NCBI GenBank assembly: GCA_008921705.1
Contig: VFFE01007785.1
Location: forward strand, 43,125 to 107,124
Direction: 5' to 3'
Source of the DNA: Burhinus oedicnemus
Taxonomy: Eukaryota; Chordata; Aves; Charadriiformes; Burhinidae
Length of the DNA stretch: 64,000 nt
The position numbers and the translations under genes are program-made. The notes below the pieces were generated by a model that ran no database searches, was not told the DNA's origin, and worked only from the letters and a program-made list of their open reading frames with translations. Shown piece after piece: positions 11,101 through 21,250 of this stretch (position 1 is its first letter; every line of letters begins with the position of its first letter).

Positions 11101-14100
11101 TCTCTATTTAAAAGAGGAACCAATGGAAACAGGAATTTTATGCATCTTACCCCAGGCCAAATGATGAATTAGTGGCAGTTCTGCGAAGAGAAAAGCAGAA
11201 CTGACAACTCTCGATCCCGAACCCTCCCGGCTAAGCAGTTCTCCTGCAGAAGCTCTGCTTACAGCTCGTGTTTTCCTATCCTGGCTACTTTAACTGAAGA
11301 TTCAAGAATTGCTCTTTTCCACCACCATTTTTGACCGCATGCAAAATAATAAAATCCCTCCTAAATTATTTGTTCTGGTACATAATTCAAGATGAGATAA
11401 AGCCGTCAGAAAGTCCTAAGAAGAGTGGATAAAACATTCGTAAAATGAAAAGCAGCGGCAGAAGCGGGAGCAGTAATCACAGACAGGAGCATCCGGTAGG
11501 TTCGTAAACTGTCTTTTCCATTTTTCAGAAGATTATTGTAAAAAATACTAAATTTTGTGTTCATTTTCCAGCAAATTTCTTTTTTGAAAAGCTAGATGTG
11601 ACATTTGACTACATTCCTCATTGCAATAAAATGATATAACTGAGCAAAATTACAGCTGGTAAACAATCTCCCCTGTGCCACATCACGCTGGAGCCGATCT
11701 CCAGTGAAGTCAAAGCCTCCTCGTAGCAAACGATAGCTAACGGGGCATCCTCCAAATGTTTACTGCGTGAACAGATCCAACGCGTGATTCAAGAGAAAGA
11801 AAGCAACTCAGAGGGTGACAGGATACGTGAAGCTATTGGAAGAAGTTGCTATTTCGGTTTCAAATAAAAATACAAAATATATTACATATAGTACTTACCG
11901 GTAAGACGGACGACGAGCCAAGATGCCTCGAGCTTTCTGGGAAGAGCCGATGCTGTCTGATGAGTCCTGAGAATCTTCACTCTCAGACAAAGAAGATACC
12001 TAAAAAACACATTCCGCGTGGTTATTCGGCACGCTTCAGAAGCAATACCCAGAAGAGATGACACATTTTAATTGTATATAAGCCAAAGCTGCATGAAAAC
12101 TACACAAATGCAAAAGAGAAAAGCTCAAGAGGTTCTCCCAAACTATTTATCACATTAAAAGCTGAAAAACGTCCACCATCTAGATGTGCTAGCTGAATTA
12201 ACCCGCAGGATTAATCAATCCAGAAATTTTAAAAGAGCAGTATGAAGAAATACAAATGGTTTATTATTATTTTCACAAAAATTACACAAGCCTAACTATC
12301 TTATTAGCTGATGTGGTCTGAAAAGGTGAGCCACTGCCACCCGTAACTGCCTAAGGGGGTGGTGGGAAAGGAGACAGGAACACCATGTACGTACAGAGAC
12401 AAACACATACAATACTTGAAATCTTTTATGGAGCCAGAAGAGCAGTGTAGTTTGTTGGTCAGGATATAAAAATCAAATGAAAATAATACTTAAGGCAGCA
12501 GCACCTCAGGGAGTCAATATGCAAAGTATTATCTGTAATTTTCTCTTTATTCCACTGCGTCCTCATCCAGTTGGCGAATTTTATTTTTTTCCCTGATGCT
12601 CCTTATTAAATACAAGCTAACAAAACATTCATCTGTGTGCCAGCAACAGAAAGTCAAGAAGAATGCGTGCAGCTCTGGGAAAAGCATTTCTCACTTAACC
12701 GCTGCTACAGAGACAAAAAGAGCAACCTACTATCAACACTTAAAAAAAGCTGCTCACGTATTACTTTTTTTCCCCCCCTCTGAGCAACAAGGCCGTAACG
12801 TTCACCGATTACAGAAAAAAGGGGAAGAATACAGTCAGTGGGGACCCTGCAACTAGAACACAATGACAGGAAGGGGATTAGCGGAGACTCAAGTAAAGAC
12901 AACCTACTAAAAACAGGTGCTTAACCGTTCTCAAAGAGAAACGTGTTTTCTTTTCCATGATCTGATGTTACAGGAACAACGATAGCTGAAAATGCATCAG
13001 AGGTTTACTTTTCGTGGTTTATCAAGTTAATGTCGTACGAATAGATAAGCAGAGTACAAAGGATCAGTGACAAATTAATGTGTTTTAGCACAGTTCTTCC
13101 AGTCCCCCGGCTGCCTAGCGCAGCTATTCCCAGCGGAAGCCGAGGCCAGGCTGCCCAGGGCAGCGACACACTCGACTGAACTCCCCCAGGCACCTCTGAA
13201 GTGGCCGGTACAAAAATCACACGGCAAACGAGTAAGAGACACAAGCAGAACACTCGGGCACCACAGAAACGGAGGCGCAGCGCGCATGAGGCGAGCGATC
13301 AACAGTTCATCCCCCATCGTTCAGCTCTACCTTTTCCAAGCACACATTTTTCTTCACTGGGTTATTCTACACTCTCCCTCTTTGGGTATTAAAACACGCT
13401 AAAAGCACCAACTAAAGAGCTGGGGGGTTGTTTTGTTTTTGTATAAAGGGATGCGATGTCAAATTGTTTCATTTCAACGCCAAAGGCAACTTTAGAACTA
13501 AGAATTTCAAGCCTGAACGATCATTAAGAACGATGTATGCCCAAAATACTGTCCCCGGATGGCTCACTACCTCCGCGGTGCCGGACAGGCTGCGCGGTGG
13601 CAGAGTTGGCTGAGCCAGACAAGCCTTTACAAGTCTTTTCACACACATAAAAGAGGGTTTTGGGTTGTTTGGCAGAGACCCTGTAGTTACCTGCACTGTC
13701 TGCACCTGAGGCGAGTGGATGACGGAGGAGGACTGAGCTGTCTGAATGACGCCCTGGACCTGCACTTGCTCTCCAGGAAGCTGGACAACCGTCAGGGGAG
13801 CAGGACCTCTTAGAGACATCTACAACAAAGCAAAGGTTCATTAATAACAGCGTTTGCTCCCCAGAAAGCGTACACACATACACGTAGGAAAACTAGCGGA
13901 GAACACGCGTTAGCAGAAGCTTCTTTTAAGTCTACTGAAGTCACAGAAGGTGCCCTATGAAGATGCACATTTTTGAAGTACGTATCTGCGCAGGAAAAAG
14001 GCTGAGTTACTTATTTGCCTTAAGTTAGGCAGAAATCAAATACGATGTGCAAGAGACTAAAATGCTGCGACTTAAATCCGCGCAGTTCTACGTGAACCAC

Positions 14101-15875
14101 GATGAAGCACCACTGAGACGAAGCGAGCACGACTGCTTTCACGTAACTCCATCCAGATAAAGCCCCACATTTGTGGCAATTTATTTTTTTTATTCCATTT
14201 TAAGAGTGTAATGGACTTAGATAAGCAGAAATAAAAGCGCCTAATAAGTAGTAGCCTTAATTCTCACTAAAGTTAGTAAGAGTTTAGGGGACTAAAATCT
14301 AAATCCAGATGAAACGACCAACAAGACTGAGGGCTTCAGACAGATCAGACTAACAATGCAGAAGGCAGCATGAATAATGGACATATTTGGTGTTCTTGGA
14401 TATTTATGTTTTTTTAAAGCAACCGGTATGAGGCTACGGTTCAAAGATTTCACAGAGAAGAAATCACAAGAATTAAGTACAGCAAAAGCTGAGCAATCTG
14501 CTCCGAAAGTTGAAGGCACAAGGGCTGTAGCCAGAGGAAAGTCAAGGGGAACGGAAGGAGACACGGTACACGAGCTCTGGACAAGGAAGAAGAATAAAGA
14601 GCAGATTTTTCCAAATAAAAATTACGGCATCTGTTCTTCATTGGTTTAAAACTGTCATTCTCAATAGAATGTTGCAGCTGAAATCTAGGTTTAACAGGCA
14701 AAAAGTTGATTACTACTGCTGCCCCTATAGAAAACACTTCTTACATTCCAGCAGATTTGTATTTTTGACATTGAACTTGCACAAGCCTTTGCCCTTAAAA
14801 ATTGATTATAAAAAAATTGATTATATATGAAAGTTATACAAGTAGATGCATGAGTAAATAACCAGTTTCCTCACCAAATTTCTTCACTACTTTTATTAAT
14901 CTGGAATACATGAAAAGATGAAGGGATGATTAAAATTCACACAGCTAACTTTTCATTTAATACTACTTTCTTATCGTACGTGGGAATATTAAGTTACATT
15001 GGCATCCTTATATAAAAACAGAGCGGAGAACCAGCCTGGAAACAAACAACAGGATGTTTGCTGATATTCTGTCCCATCTTTGCCTCATGCCATTATCTAA
15101 ATTTTGCACTAAAATCCGCATCGCCTCCATAGGGCAAGCAGCGGCCGAGCTGCGAAACGTCGCTGTTTCCCAGGACGGCTCCGTGGCTGCGGGAGCAGAG
15201 CTGGCCTAGAGAGACTCTCTTTCGGATGCAGAAAGTTGAATTCAGGATAAAGCTTTGGAAGTCACGTTCCCCGGGAGTAAGTACGTCAAATTTCCAACTT
15301 CATATGATTTATTACATTAAATACATTCAAGTTGGGCTAAACCCCAAGTGTTTCCATGGTGCTGAGCACCCGGGATTGCCATTGCTACAAAAGGAGCTGT
15401 AAATGCTTTTTCTGGGGGGGAAAAAATATAATAAAAAAAAATTAGGCCCTCAATTCATTCTACACGGCTCCTGTATGTCGGGTTGATGATGGTTTCAAAG
15501 GGCGTACAACCTAACAAAAACGCTGGGCTGCATTTTTGCACCGTACAAGCAGGTAAATGAATTTTGGTCTTTTGAACAGAAGCCATTTCATTAATTTTGG
15601 GCTGTCTGTGCTGTCCATCAACAAACAAGTGCATTTCCCTCAACCCTCTTTCGTTTTTTCTTCTCCGCGTGTTTCTAAAACCCAAGAATTACTACAGCTT
15701 GTAGCACATAAAAACTGGCTCTTAACTACCTCCAACGTTTGCCGAGATTCGGCCCAGGCTTTACCTGTTGCGCAATATGAGAGAGCTGAGCTGCCTGTAG
15801 TGTTGTACCTTGTACGGCCGACGTTTGCGAGGGCGTCACTGAACTGGTACTGCCGCTCTTGTGCACCTCTTCCAT
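8036..15875 (-). CDS. ATF1: Cyclic AMP-dependent transcription factor ATF-1, seven coding exons
   Basis: This is a CREB/CREM/ATF1-family bZIP activator, a nuclear protein that binds cAMP response elements as a dimer. Coding exons on the - strand are 15765-15875 (ATG), 13691-13819, 11899-11999, 10182-10312, 8844-9023, 8580-8739 and 8036-8180 (stop). All junctions are GT-AG and in frame. They total 318 residues, against 271 in human from memory. Order of parts: N terminus MEEVHKSGSTSS; a Q1-like segment from exon 13691-13819; the kinase-inducible domain with the RRPSYRKILKDLSSED PKA site; the Q2 transactivation region (TDGVQGLQTLTMTN, GTTILQYAQTSDGQQILVP); the basic region REAARECRRKKKEYVKC; and the zipper VAVLENQNKTLIEELKTLKDL. 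ATF1 is favoured over CREB1 and CREM by its MEE-HKS start, LQLASPG, QTSKTDDPQLKREIRL and the neighbours DIP2B and TMPRSS12. The Q1 exon is unexpected for ATF1. The promoter lies in the CpG island at 20030-21250. Confidence 0.95.
8580..8739 (-). CDS. ATF1: ATF1 exon between Q2 and the basic region
   Basis: It reads (T)ASGDMQTYQIRTTPTTTSLP, then QTVVMTSPVTLTSQTSKTDD and PQLKREIRLMKN before GTAGGT. The intron upstream (8740-8843) is only 104 bp, which is unusually short for this gene. Confidence 0.95.
8844..9023 (-). CDS. ATF1: ATF1 Q2 transactivation exon
   Basis: It reads AIAANGLQLASPGTDGVQGL, then QTLTMTNAGGTQPGTTILQY and AQTSDGQQILVPSNQVVVQ. It is nearly identical to the mammalian Q2 region. 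It ends CAGA before GTGAGT and shares a split Thr codon with the next exon. Confidence 0.95.
9215..9460 (+). mobile_element. CR1 LINE 3' end, sense orientation
   Basis: The sense CR1 3' region has GCAACCTGGTCTGGTGGGAG, GTGTCCCTGCCCAGGGCAGG and CTTCCAACCCAAACCGTTTT, and ends with degenerate GTGACTCTGTGATA repeats. It is the same subfamily as the copies at 1-435 and 57140-57480, and in inverted orientation to both. It lies in an ATF1 intron. Confidence 0.92.
9461..9790 (+). repeat. GC-rich segment abutting CR1, probably an interspersed repeat, family unknown
   Basis: About 330 bp of GC-rich, purine-biased sequence joins the CR1 3' end directly and stands out from the AT-rich ATF1 intron. It includes GAGAAGGATGGAGAGGAGGT, GCTCCAGGCGCCGGAGCAGG and a TGTGTGTGTG run. 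I cannot name the family; an LTR fragment is one option. Overlapping open frames on both strands look like composition artefacts. Confidence 0.35.
10182..10312 (-). CDS. ATF1: ATF1 exon, second half of the kinase-inducible domain
   Basis: It opens by completing Arg, then KILKDLSSEDTRDRKGDEES and VSTVTSMSVPTPIYQTSTGQ before GTACGT. Its acceptor (TTCTATAG on the - strand) lies next to a poly-T tract and only about 30 bases from the assembly gap at 10344-10363. Confidence 0.94.
10313..11898 (-). other. ATF1 intron with an assembly gap
   Basis: A 1.6-kb intron. It contains an A-rich run (10317-10332) and the 20-N gap. I see no mobile element or RNA gene. Confidence 0.6.
10344..10363. other. Assembly gap of 20 Ns
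   Basis: Exactly 20 Ns beside a homopolymer run. The round number suggests a placeholder, so the real missing length is unknown. It is intronic and does not break an ATF1 exon. Confidence 0.98.
11899..11999 (-). CDS. ATF1: ATF1 exon with the PKA phosphorylation site
   Basis: It reads VSSLSESEDSQDSSDSIGSS, then QKARGILARRPSYR. RRPS is the PKA and CREB-kinase site (Ser63 in human). The exon follows GTTTTTTAG and ends CCG before GTAAGT. Confidence 0.96.
12000..13690 (-). other. ATF1 intron downstream of the Q1-like exon
   Basis: A 1.7-kb intron. A GC-richer patch near 13090-13210 vaguely resembles decayed CR1, but I could not place it. No other feature was seen. Confidence 0.5.
13691..13819 (-). 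CDS. ATF1: ATF1 cassette exon encoding a CREB-like Q1 segment
   Basis: This 129-nt, 43-codon exon has whole codons at both ends. The acceptor is GCTTTGTTGTAG and the donor CAG before GTAACT. It encodes MSLRGPAPLTVVQLPGEQVQ followed by GVIQTAQSSSVIHSPQVQTVQ. It matches the CREB1 Q1 exon motifs VQLPNGQ, GVIQAAQ and SVIQSPQVQTVQ. Human ATF1 joins SHIAQQ directly to VSSLSES, exactly the junction formed if this exon is skipped. It could be constitutive or alternative in this species. Confidence 0.88.
13820..15764 (-). other. ATF1 intron upstream of the Q1-like exon
   Basis: A 1.9-kb, mostly AT-rich intron with a small GC-richer patch at 15110-15290. I see no recognisable repeat or RNA gene. Confidence 0.5.
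15765..15875 (-). CDS. ATF1: ATF1 first coding exon
   Basis: The exon starts at 15881 after TTCTCTTGTAG, so only six bases of 5' UTR precede the ATG (TTGATTATGG, with A at -3 and G at +4). It reads MEEVHKSGSTSSVTPSQTSA, then VQGTTLQAAQLSHIAQQ before GTAAAG. Human ATF1 begins MEDSHKSTTSET and ends this exon SHIAQQ. Confidence 0.95.
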
Positions 15876-16067
15876 AATCAACTACAAGAGAAGTAACGAG
15901 TTAAATGCCGTTAATGATAAATCTGCACAGCGGACAGGCGCCCAGCTTCCACCGACACTTTATAGAATCTCGGTGCATGATGCTTTTAGCCTTATTTGGA
16001 CATTTTTCATTAGTTCTTTGCCCTTCGATGTCTACTATGGAATAGCACAGCAATTTTGTCACTCCCC

Positions 16068-16205
16068 CACGACACCCCGGGCACCGTTACACCTTCTGAC
16101 GGGGACCCGAGGGGACGGACACGGCAGCAGGTCGAGCCCCGTGCCCGGCTCGGAGCCCAGAGAAGCAGGAGCCCCGTTTCGGGACATTTTGCCCCGGCAG
16201 TTCCA
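16068..16205. promoter_or_regulatory. CpG-rich patch just upstream of the ATF1 coding start
   Basis: About 140 GC-rich bases with many CpGs lie in AT-rich intron, 190 bp upstream (in the ATF1 direction) of the first coding exon. It could be a minor internal promoter or enhancer. The evidence is base composition only. Confidence 0.25.
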
Positions 16206-17129
16206 CCCTCTGTCAGCGCTGGCTCACACCCACCCGGTGCTGAAGTTCACTGTCAAATGTATTTACTGAATTTCCTGTTTTTTAGTGAAAATAAACAAAG
16301 TCAAGTCATGAGATCCAGGAAGAAAATCAAGATAAAGCATTTATACTACAGAATATCTTGCTCTAAGTAAAATAATTTTCCGACATATTTTACCCAAGCT
16401 ACCAGCCAAGCCTATTTTAAAACATCTGAAGGTGTATAAACACAAACCGGGGATTCGAAATCAAAGGACAGAGTTTGCATTTTAAACCCTGCAGAAGTCA
16501 CTCCGTCTCCATATAATACAGCCAGTAACGCTTCTCTCATTTCTAAGATTTTATATTTAACCGTTCAACGCGTCTTGACAGCATCCCCCCTCCAATATTG
16601 GGGGATTCAGTGATGTAAAAATGCATGCTTTTAGGTGGGGTGAGTGGGTGGACGAGCCTAGAGCATTAAGAGATGATCGGTGAGTGTTAAACATTTTGTC
16701 ACAGAAGGTTTGAAACTGTTGAAAGGACAGTTGCTATGAGACTGGAAATTACATTTCTTTCTGTGGAAATGTGAGTCATTGATTTTTCCCTACTGAGACA
16801 AACCGCAGCTCTCTCAGCCTGACGTATACTTAGAGGGTAAAAAGTCAACGTACACCAAGACCAGAATCTTGTTCTTGCAATCCTTACTCATCTGAGGAGT
16901 CCCGCTGCAGAACTCCTCAAAAAAGTGACTAAAACAGGGTTTTGTGGAGCGAAAACTGATGAGACGTCAATGGTTTGGTGACAGATGAAACGGCGTCCTT
17001 TACAGCACGGAACAAACGCGCTCCAACACACGAAACAGCTTCCCAACGTACTTATTGCTGTAAATATAAAACAATTCGCCCGCAGTTTAAGCTGAAGCAG
17101 CAAAACGAAGGCTTCCCCTTGGAATAAGA

Positions 17130-17300
17130 AGCTCCCGGGAGCCGGGCAGTGCCTTGGCCGTTCCCAGCTTCTGGAAACCCTCGGCTCGTCAAAGCTGTCC
17201 TCGCTGCCAAGGCCACCGCGCTTTCCCCTCCCAGCCTCGGCCGGAGCCGAGGGTCGGGATCCGCATCCCGCCGCAGCCCCGTGCGGAGCGGGGCGACACC
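17130..17300. promoter_or_regulatory. CpG-rich patch in ATF1 intron 1
   Basis: A GC-rich block includes CCTCGGCCGGAGCCGAGG and CGGGATCCGCATCCCG, both near-palindromic, in otherwise AT-rich intron. It is a possible secondary regulatory element. Confidence 0.25.
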
Positions 17301-19661
17301 ATCCCACATCTTCTTTTCCAGTTGCTCCCACTGCAGAGCTGCCCAAAAGTCAGAGCAACCGCTGGGCTTCTTTTTTCCCCCCCTTTTTTTTTAAGAAAAG
17401 AAAATTGAGAATTAAAGTAATTTAAGTATCTTGAAGCCATAAAAAATGAGGAGCAGAATTAATGACGAGCACGTATAAAGGACGCAACTTTTATAAAGGC
17501 TTTTTTACAAAGGAAAATCTACATTTTGTACTAAGTGTCACAAGTAAACAGGGCACCGTCAAACTGAAATCCAGTCAACAGCAAAAAATTAAAATAAATT
17601 TCCAGTGCTACAGAAATACCCAATTCATTTCTGAAGTGCTAAACCACATTCTCTCTCCCCTTCTCTCTTTTACTGTTTTTCTCTGCCTTGCTGTCCCATG
17701 AAAGACTCACAACACCACCAAAACAGACTGCAAGAAACAACGAAACTGGTAAGACATAAAACCACCCAAAATAAACAAACCGGGGAGAAAGCACAAAGGT
17801 TTTTGCTGATCTTTCTCTCATAGGTGTGAAGTCCTACTTACAGGAATAAAAGATAAAGTATTTCCCATTACAAATACGATTTTTCAAGTTCGCTTCATCT
17901 CTGTAATATTTAACTAAATATTCAGCCAACATCTATGAATCTCAGTAAAATAACATTAATTAAAAAAGATTTAGCAAGCGATTTTAACGAGGTGAAAACT
18001 GCTCCCGCATCGGATGTTCTCCAGGGGATGAAGGAGGCGCACGACGCTATTTGGCCTTGCACGACTGTCACGCAAGAAGGCTGACATGCCCCTCTCCTGT
18101 TAAAACAACTTATTTAGCTGGAAAAACACCCATTTTCCATCGACATGGCTTTCTGTGACCACCTGAGACAGCGATTACCATCTGTCAAGCTTCTAGAAAG
18201 ACAGTTCCAACGAAAAACCTCAACCTGCGAGTTCTCCAGCTTCGAAAAGAAGCACCAAAGACCGAACGCGCAGCAGAGCTGCAGCTTTTCACACCAGCAC
18301 AGAACAGCCATTCAGCTGAAACCAGCTGGGCAGTTTTGGGGCAAAGGAAGAGTTTTACGTGTCACAGGAGGGAATTCAGAAAAGAAACAGCCGGTGGTTT
18401 ATTAGCCAGAAAATAATTATTGTTCCAATCAGTACAAAAACCATGGGCTTATTATTAGATAGGTAAGGGCCAGGCTTTTCAGAATAAAAGCAATGCCTCC
18501 GTGCAGCTACATCTCAAAAGTAATTTAATTTAAATTCTGCAACAGCAGGACTTTTAAACCGCTGAGAATCGTCTCTCTCCAGCCCAAGAAACTCACCTCA
18601 CTTTAAACCCGAGTTTGAGTCTCAGACGTATCTTCCTTTTGAACAGAAACGGGAATGTCGCATTTCATTGTGGGCAAGTTTAATTTATCATACGTACCCT
18701 CCTAACACCACGTTCCTTAGTCTGAACCACCACTCAAGAGCCACTACGAAACCCTGAGCGGCTGAGGAGTATCAATGAGAAAAGAACAAATAAACAAGAA
18801 AAAAAACCCCATTCCCACAGCTTTCACTAATCCTGATGAAAAACAGCCCAAACTGCTGAAGAGACGCTCCCCTGACAGCAACGATCGCCACGAGATTCTA
18901 CTCTCCATGGCTCTTTACTCCAGCGTCCCGCAGACAGCGTACGGCTCTCTTCCCCTTCCCATTCGGGTTTCGCCCCTTTACGAGGCGCATCAGCCCAGAC
19001 AGCGATTGTCTCTAGTTAAATGCTCATAAAATGACTAAAATCGTGGATTCTCAGCCTCAGATAAAGCTTCAAAGCGTAACCAGGAGGCAAAGACAATGGA
19101 ATATAAAAGCCGTACATCGAAGTGAGCAGCAGTGCGAGGGCACCAGAGGAAGAAACCAAGTTCTGTTTTGCCCTTTTAAACCCAGCAGAGGAAGGGCCTA
19201 AATGATATTTCAGTACTCAAATACTGCAAGAGGCTATTGATTTTTATTTTTTTTTTAAAGACTTTATAAAGTCAGAAATCAAGGAATACCGGACACAGCG
19301 TTTTATTCTCAAACGCTAAGTGACAAGACTTAAATATTGACAAAATTACGGAAAGTGATTTAAAACATTCGGTGAAATTATAGTCAAGTAATCTGGTGAA
19401 ATTTTGCATTCCTTAACAGCTCAAAATAAGCTGTCTTCCCCAGCTGCAGCAGTTAAAAATACTATTTACTTAATTTTGCAATTAAAGACACTCAGGGAAA
19501 GTTTTTTTTCCATCCAGAAGACCGACAGAACTCCATTTTTTTCCAGGAAAAATCAGTGAAAAGACAGAGGCAAAGGACGGCACATCCCAGCAGGTCACGC
19601 CAGGAAGCAAGCGAGGAGACCGGAGCCCATGTGCCCGGTTCCAGCTTTGGCTCCCAGTCTG

Positions 19662-19720
19662 CACACACACAACACACACCCCAACACACACACACACACA
19701 CCACACAACACACCCCAACA
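19662..19720 (+). repeat. CA-rich microsatellite
   Basis: An interrupted (CA)n run with CCCAA and CAA interruptions, in ATF1 intron 1. Confidence 0.92.
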
Positions 19721-20442
19721 CTCCTTAGAACTCCAGAGTATTTTCCACATGGGTTTTCCTCCACTCCCCCCTGCCCCAGCCTTCTCCAGCGGAATGAAGC
19801 TCAGGGAGCAGCCCCGGAAAGAAAAGCCTGCAGACTAAAAATATATAAAATATATGGCCATAAGGAAATCTTGATATTTGCCAGAGGAAAAAAAAAAATC
19901 ACTGAGATCATTTCCAGTTTGCATCCAGCCGCCTCGAATCGATGATACCGATTGCCTCGAGTGCTGGAAGCCAAGGCTCACAAAATTAATGGGAAAAAGG
20001 GAATCACCGCCATCACAGGACACTCGGTATTTTCCCCCCGGTCGATCTCCAGGGTCTCCGGGGAGGGAGCCCCGCCGCGGGCCCAGCAAACGGGGCTGAA
20101 GCCGCGACCCCGAGAGCTCCGCGCTGGGCCCGGGAGGGCCCCTCCCCGCCCCGCTCCAGGCGGCTCCTCCGCGGCCCCGATGCCCGGGGAGGGGAACCAG
20201 CCCCAGGCGAGGCGGGGGCGCGGGCCCGGCGGTCGCCTCAGCCCCGGCCGCCCTGGAGGGAGCGCGGCGCCTCGGGCCCGGCGGGGCGGGAACTCCCCGG
20301 GGTCCCGCCGGGCCCGGGCTGAGGGGAGCGGCGGCGGCGCAGGCCTGTGGCGGGGCTCAGCCCTTCCCCCGCGGCCCGGAGGAGAGCGGACCGCGGGGAC
20401 GGAGGGCGGAGGGCAGCGGCGCGGCCTGGCCCGGGCCCGGGG

Positions 20443-20462
20443 NNNNNNNNNNNNNNNNNNNN
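20443..20462. other. Assembly gap of 20 Ns in the CpG island
   Basis: Exactly 20 Ns in extreme GC sequence, where short-read assemblies usually fail. It lies about 35 bases inside ATF1 intron 1, so the exon-1 donor is intact. The true missing length is unknown. Confidence 0.98.
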
Positions 20463-20498
20463 GAGGAGGAGGGGGCGGCCTCGTCCGTCCGCTCTTAC

Positions 20499-20650
20499 CT
20501 CAGAGGCCCGCCGGGCCCCGCCGGTGGCCGCGCGTGGGGAGAGCCGCCGCCGCCGCGCCCGTCTCCGCCTCAGGAAACCGGCGCCGGCGGCATCGTAAAC
20601 ACGGCGGGCCCGCGCGGGAGGCTCGGGGTGGGCGGGCTGCGACCATAGAG
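20499..20650 (-). other. ATF1: ATF1 non-coding exon 1 (5' end approximate)
   Basis: A strong donor, CTCTGAG before GTAAGAGC on the - strand, fixes the 3' end at 20499. The transcription start is not visible and could be anywhere from about 20600 to 20800. No in-frame ATG links to the coding exons, consistent with an untranslated first exon. Confidence 0.65.
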
Positions 20651-21209
20651 TCCCGGCGGAGGCCTCGCCTAGAAATCCCCACCATAGAGTTCCGGCAGCA
20701 GAGAACCCCGCAGGCGGAGGCTAGAGCGTCTGCTTTGGCGCCGCCTCCGTCCGGCGGTTGCCAGCCACGGAGACCATAGAGAGGAGGCGATAGAGCGCCG
20801 CTGCCGGCCCCGAGGCGGGAGGGCACCACCGGCGGCCCGCAGGCCTCGGCCCGCCCGGGCGCGCCCGGCTCCGGGGAAAACACGACGTTTCCCTTCATCC
20901 CGCACGGCGATTCCCCTCGTCCGCGGCCGGGGACACGCGTGTGGGCGGGCGCGGTACCAGCAAGCGCCAGGCGGTGGCGGAAGCGCGGCGGGGTTGGGCT
21001 CTGCCCCGCCAAAGGCCCGCGCGGCCCCGGCGCCGGGCGCGAAGGCCGCTCCCCTGGTGAGGGGGGTTTTGGGGTGGCGGGAGGGTCCCTCTCCCAGCGA
21101 GGGGCTCCTGCGGGGGCGGAAAGCGGGAGCAGGAGCCCAGCGGTGGGGTGGCCCCCCCGCACCGTGGCTGCTTCAGCACCTCTCGGGGTCCCAGGATGGA
21201 AATTGGGCA

Positions 21210-21248
21210 TTTCCCGCCAACACCTGTGCGAATGACGCCTTTCCCGCC
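21210..21248 (+). promoter_or_regulatory. Pair of E2F-type sites
   Basis: TTTCCCGCC occurs at 21210-21218 and 21240-21248, 30 bp apart. A TGACGC half-CRE lies between them at 21233-21238. The motif matches the classical E2F consensus; function is inferred. Confidence 0.45.
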
Positions 21249-21250
21249 GT

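Larger units (their letters stand above)
15882..20498 (-). other. ATF1 first intron
   Basis: A 4.6-kb intron between the non-coding exon and the first coding exon. It holds two CpG-rich patches (16068-16205 and 17130-17300), a CA microsatellite (19662-19720) and the second assembly gap (20443-20462). No gene was recognised inside it. Confidence 0.6.
20030..21250. promoter_or_regulatory. ATF1: CpG island, ATF1 promoter
   Basis: About 1.2 kb of very GC- and CpG-rich sequence covers the ATF1 non-coding exon and upstream region. No TATA box is evident. It contains three ACCATAGAG motifs (20642-20650, 20681-20689, 20773-20781) and two TTTCCCGCC motifs (21210-21218, 21240-21248). Long open frames here on both strands are composition artefacts. 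Confidence 0.88.

Noticed and set aside
13085..13215. Possible decayed CR1 in an ATF1 intron
   Set aside because: Only short CR1-like words such as AGGCTGCCCAGGGCAG were seen, without the terminal repeats or extended match.
8036..15875. CREB1 or CREM identity for the bZIP gene
   Set aside because: The N terminus (MEEVHKS), LQLASPG, SKTDDPQLKREIRL and the neighbours DIP2B and TMPRSS12 fit ATF1 better, despite the CREB-like Q1 exon.
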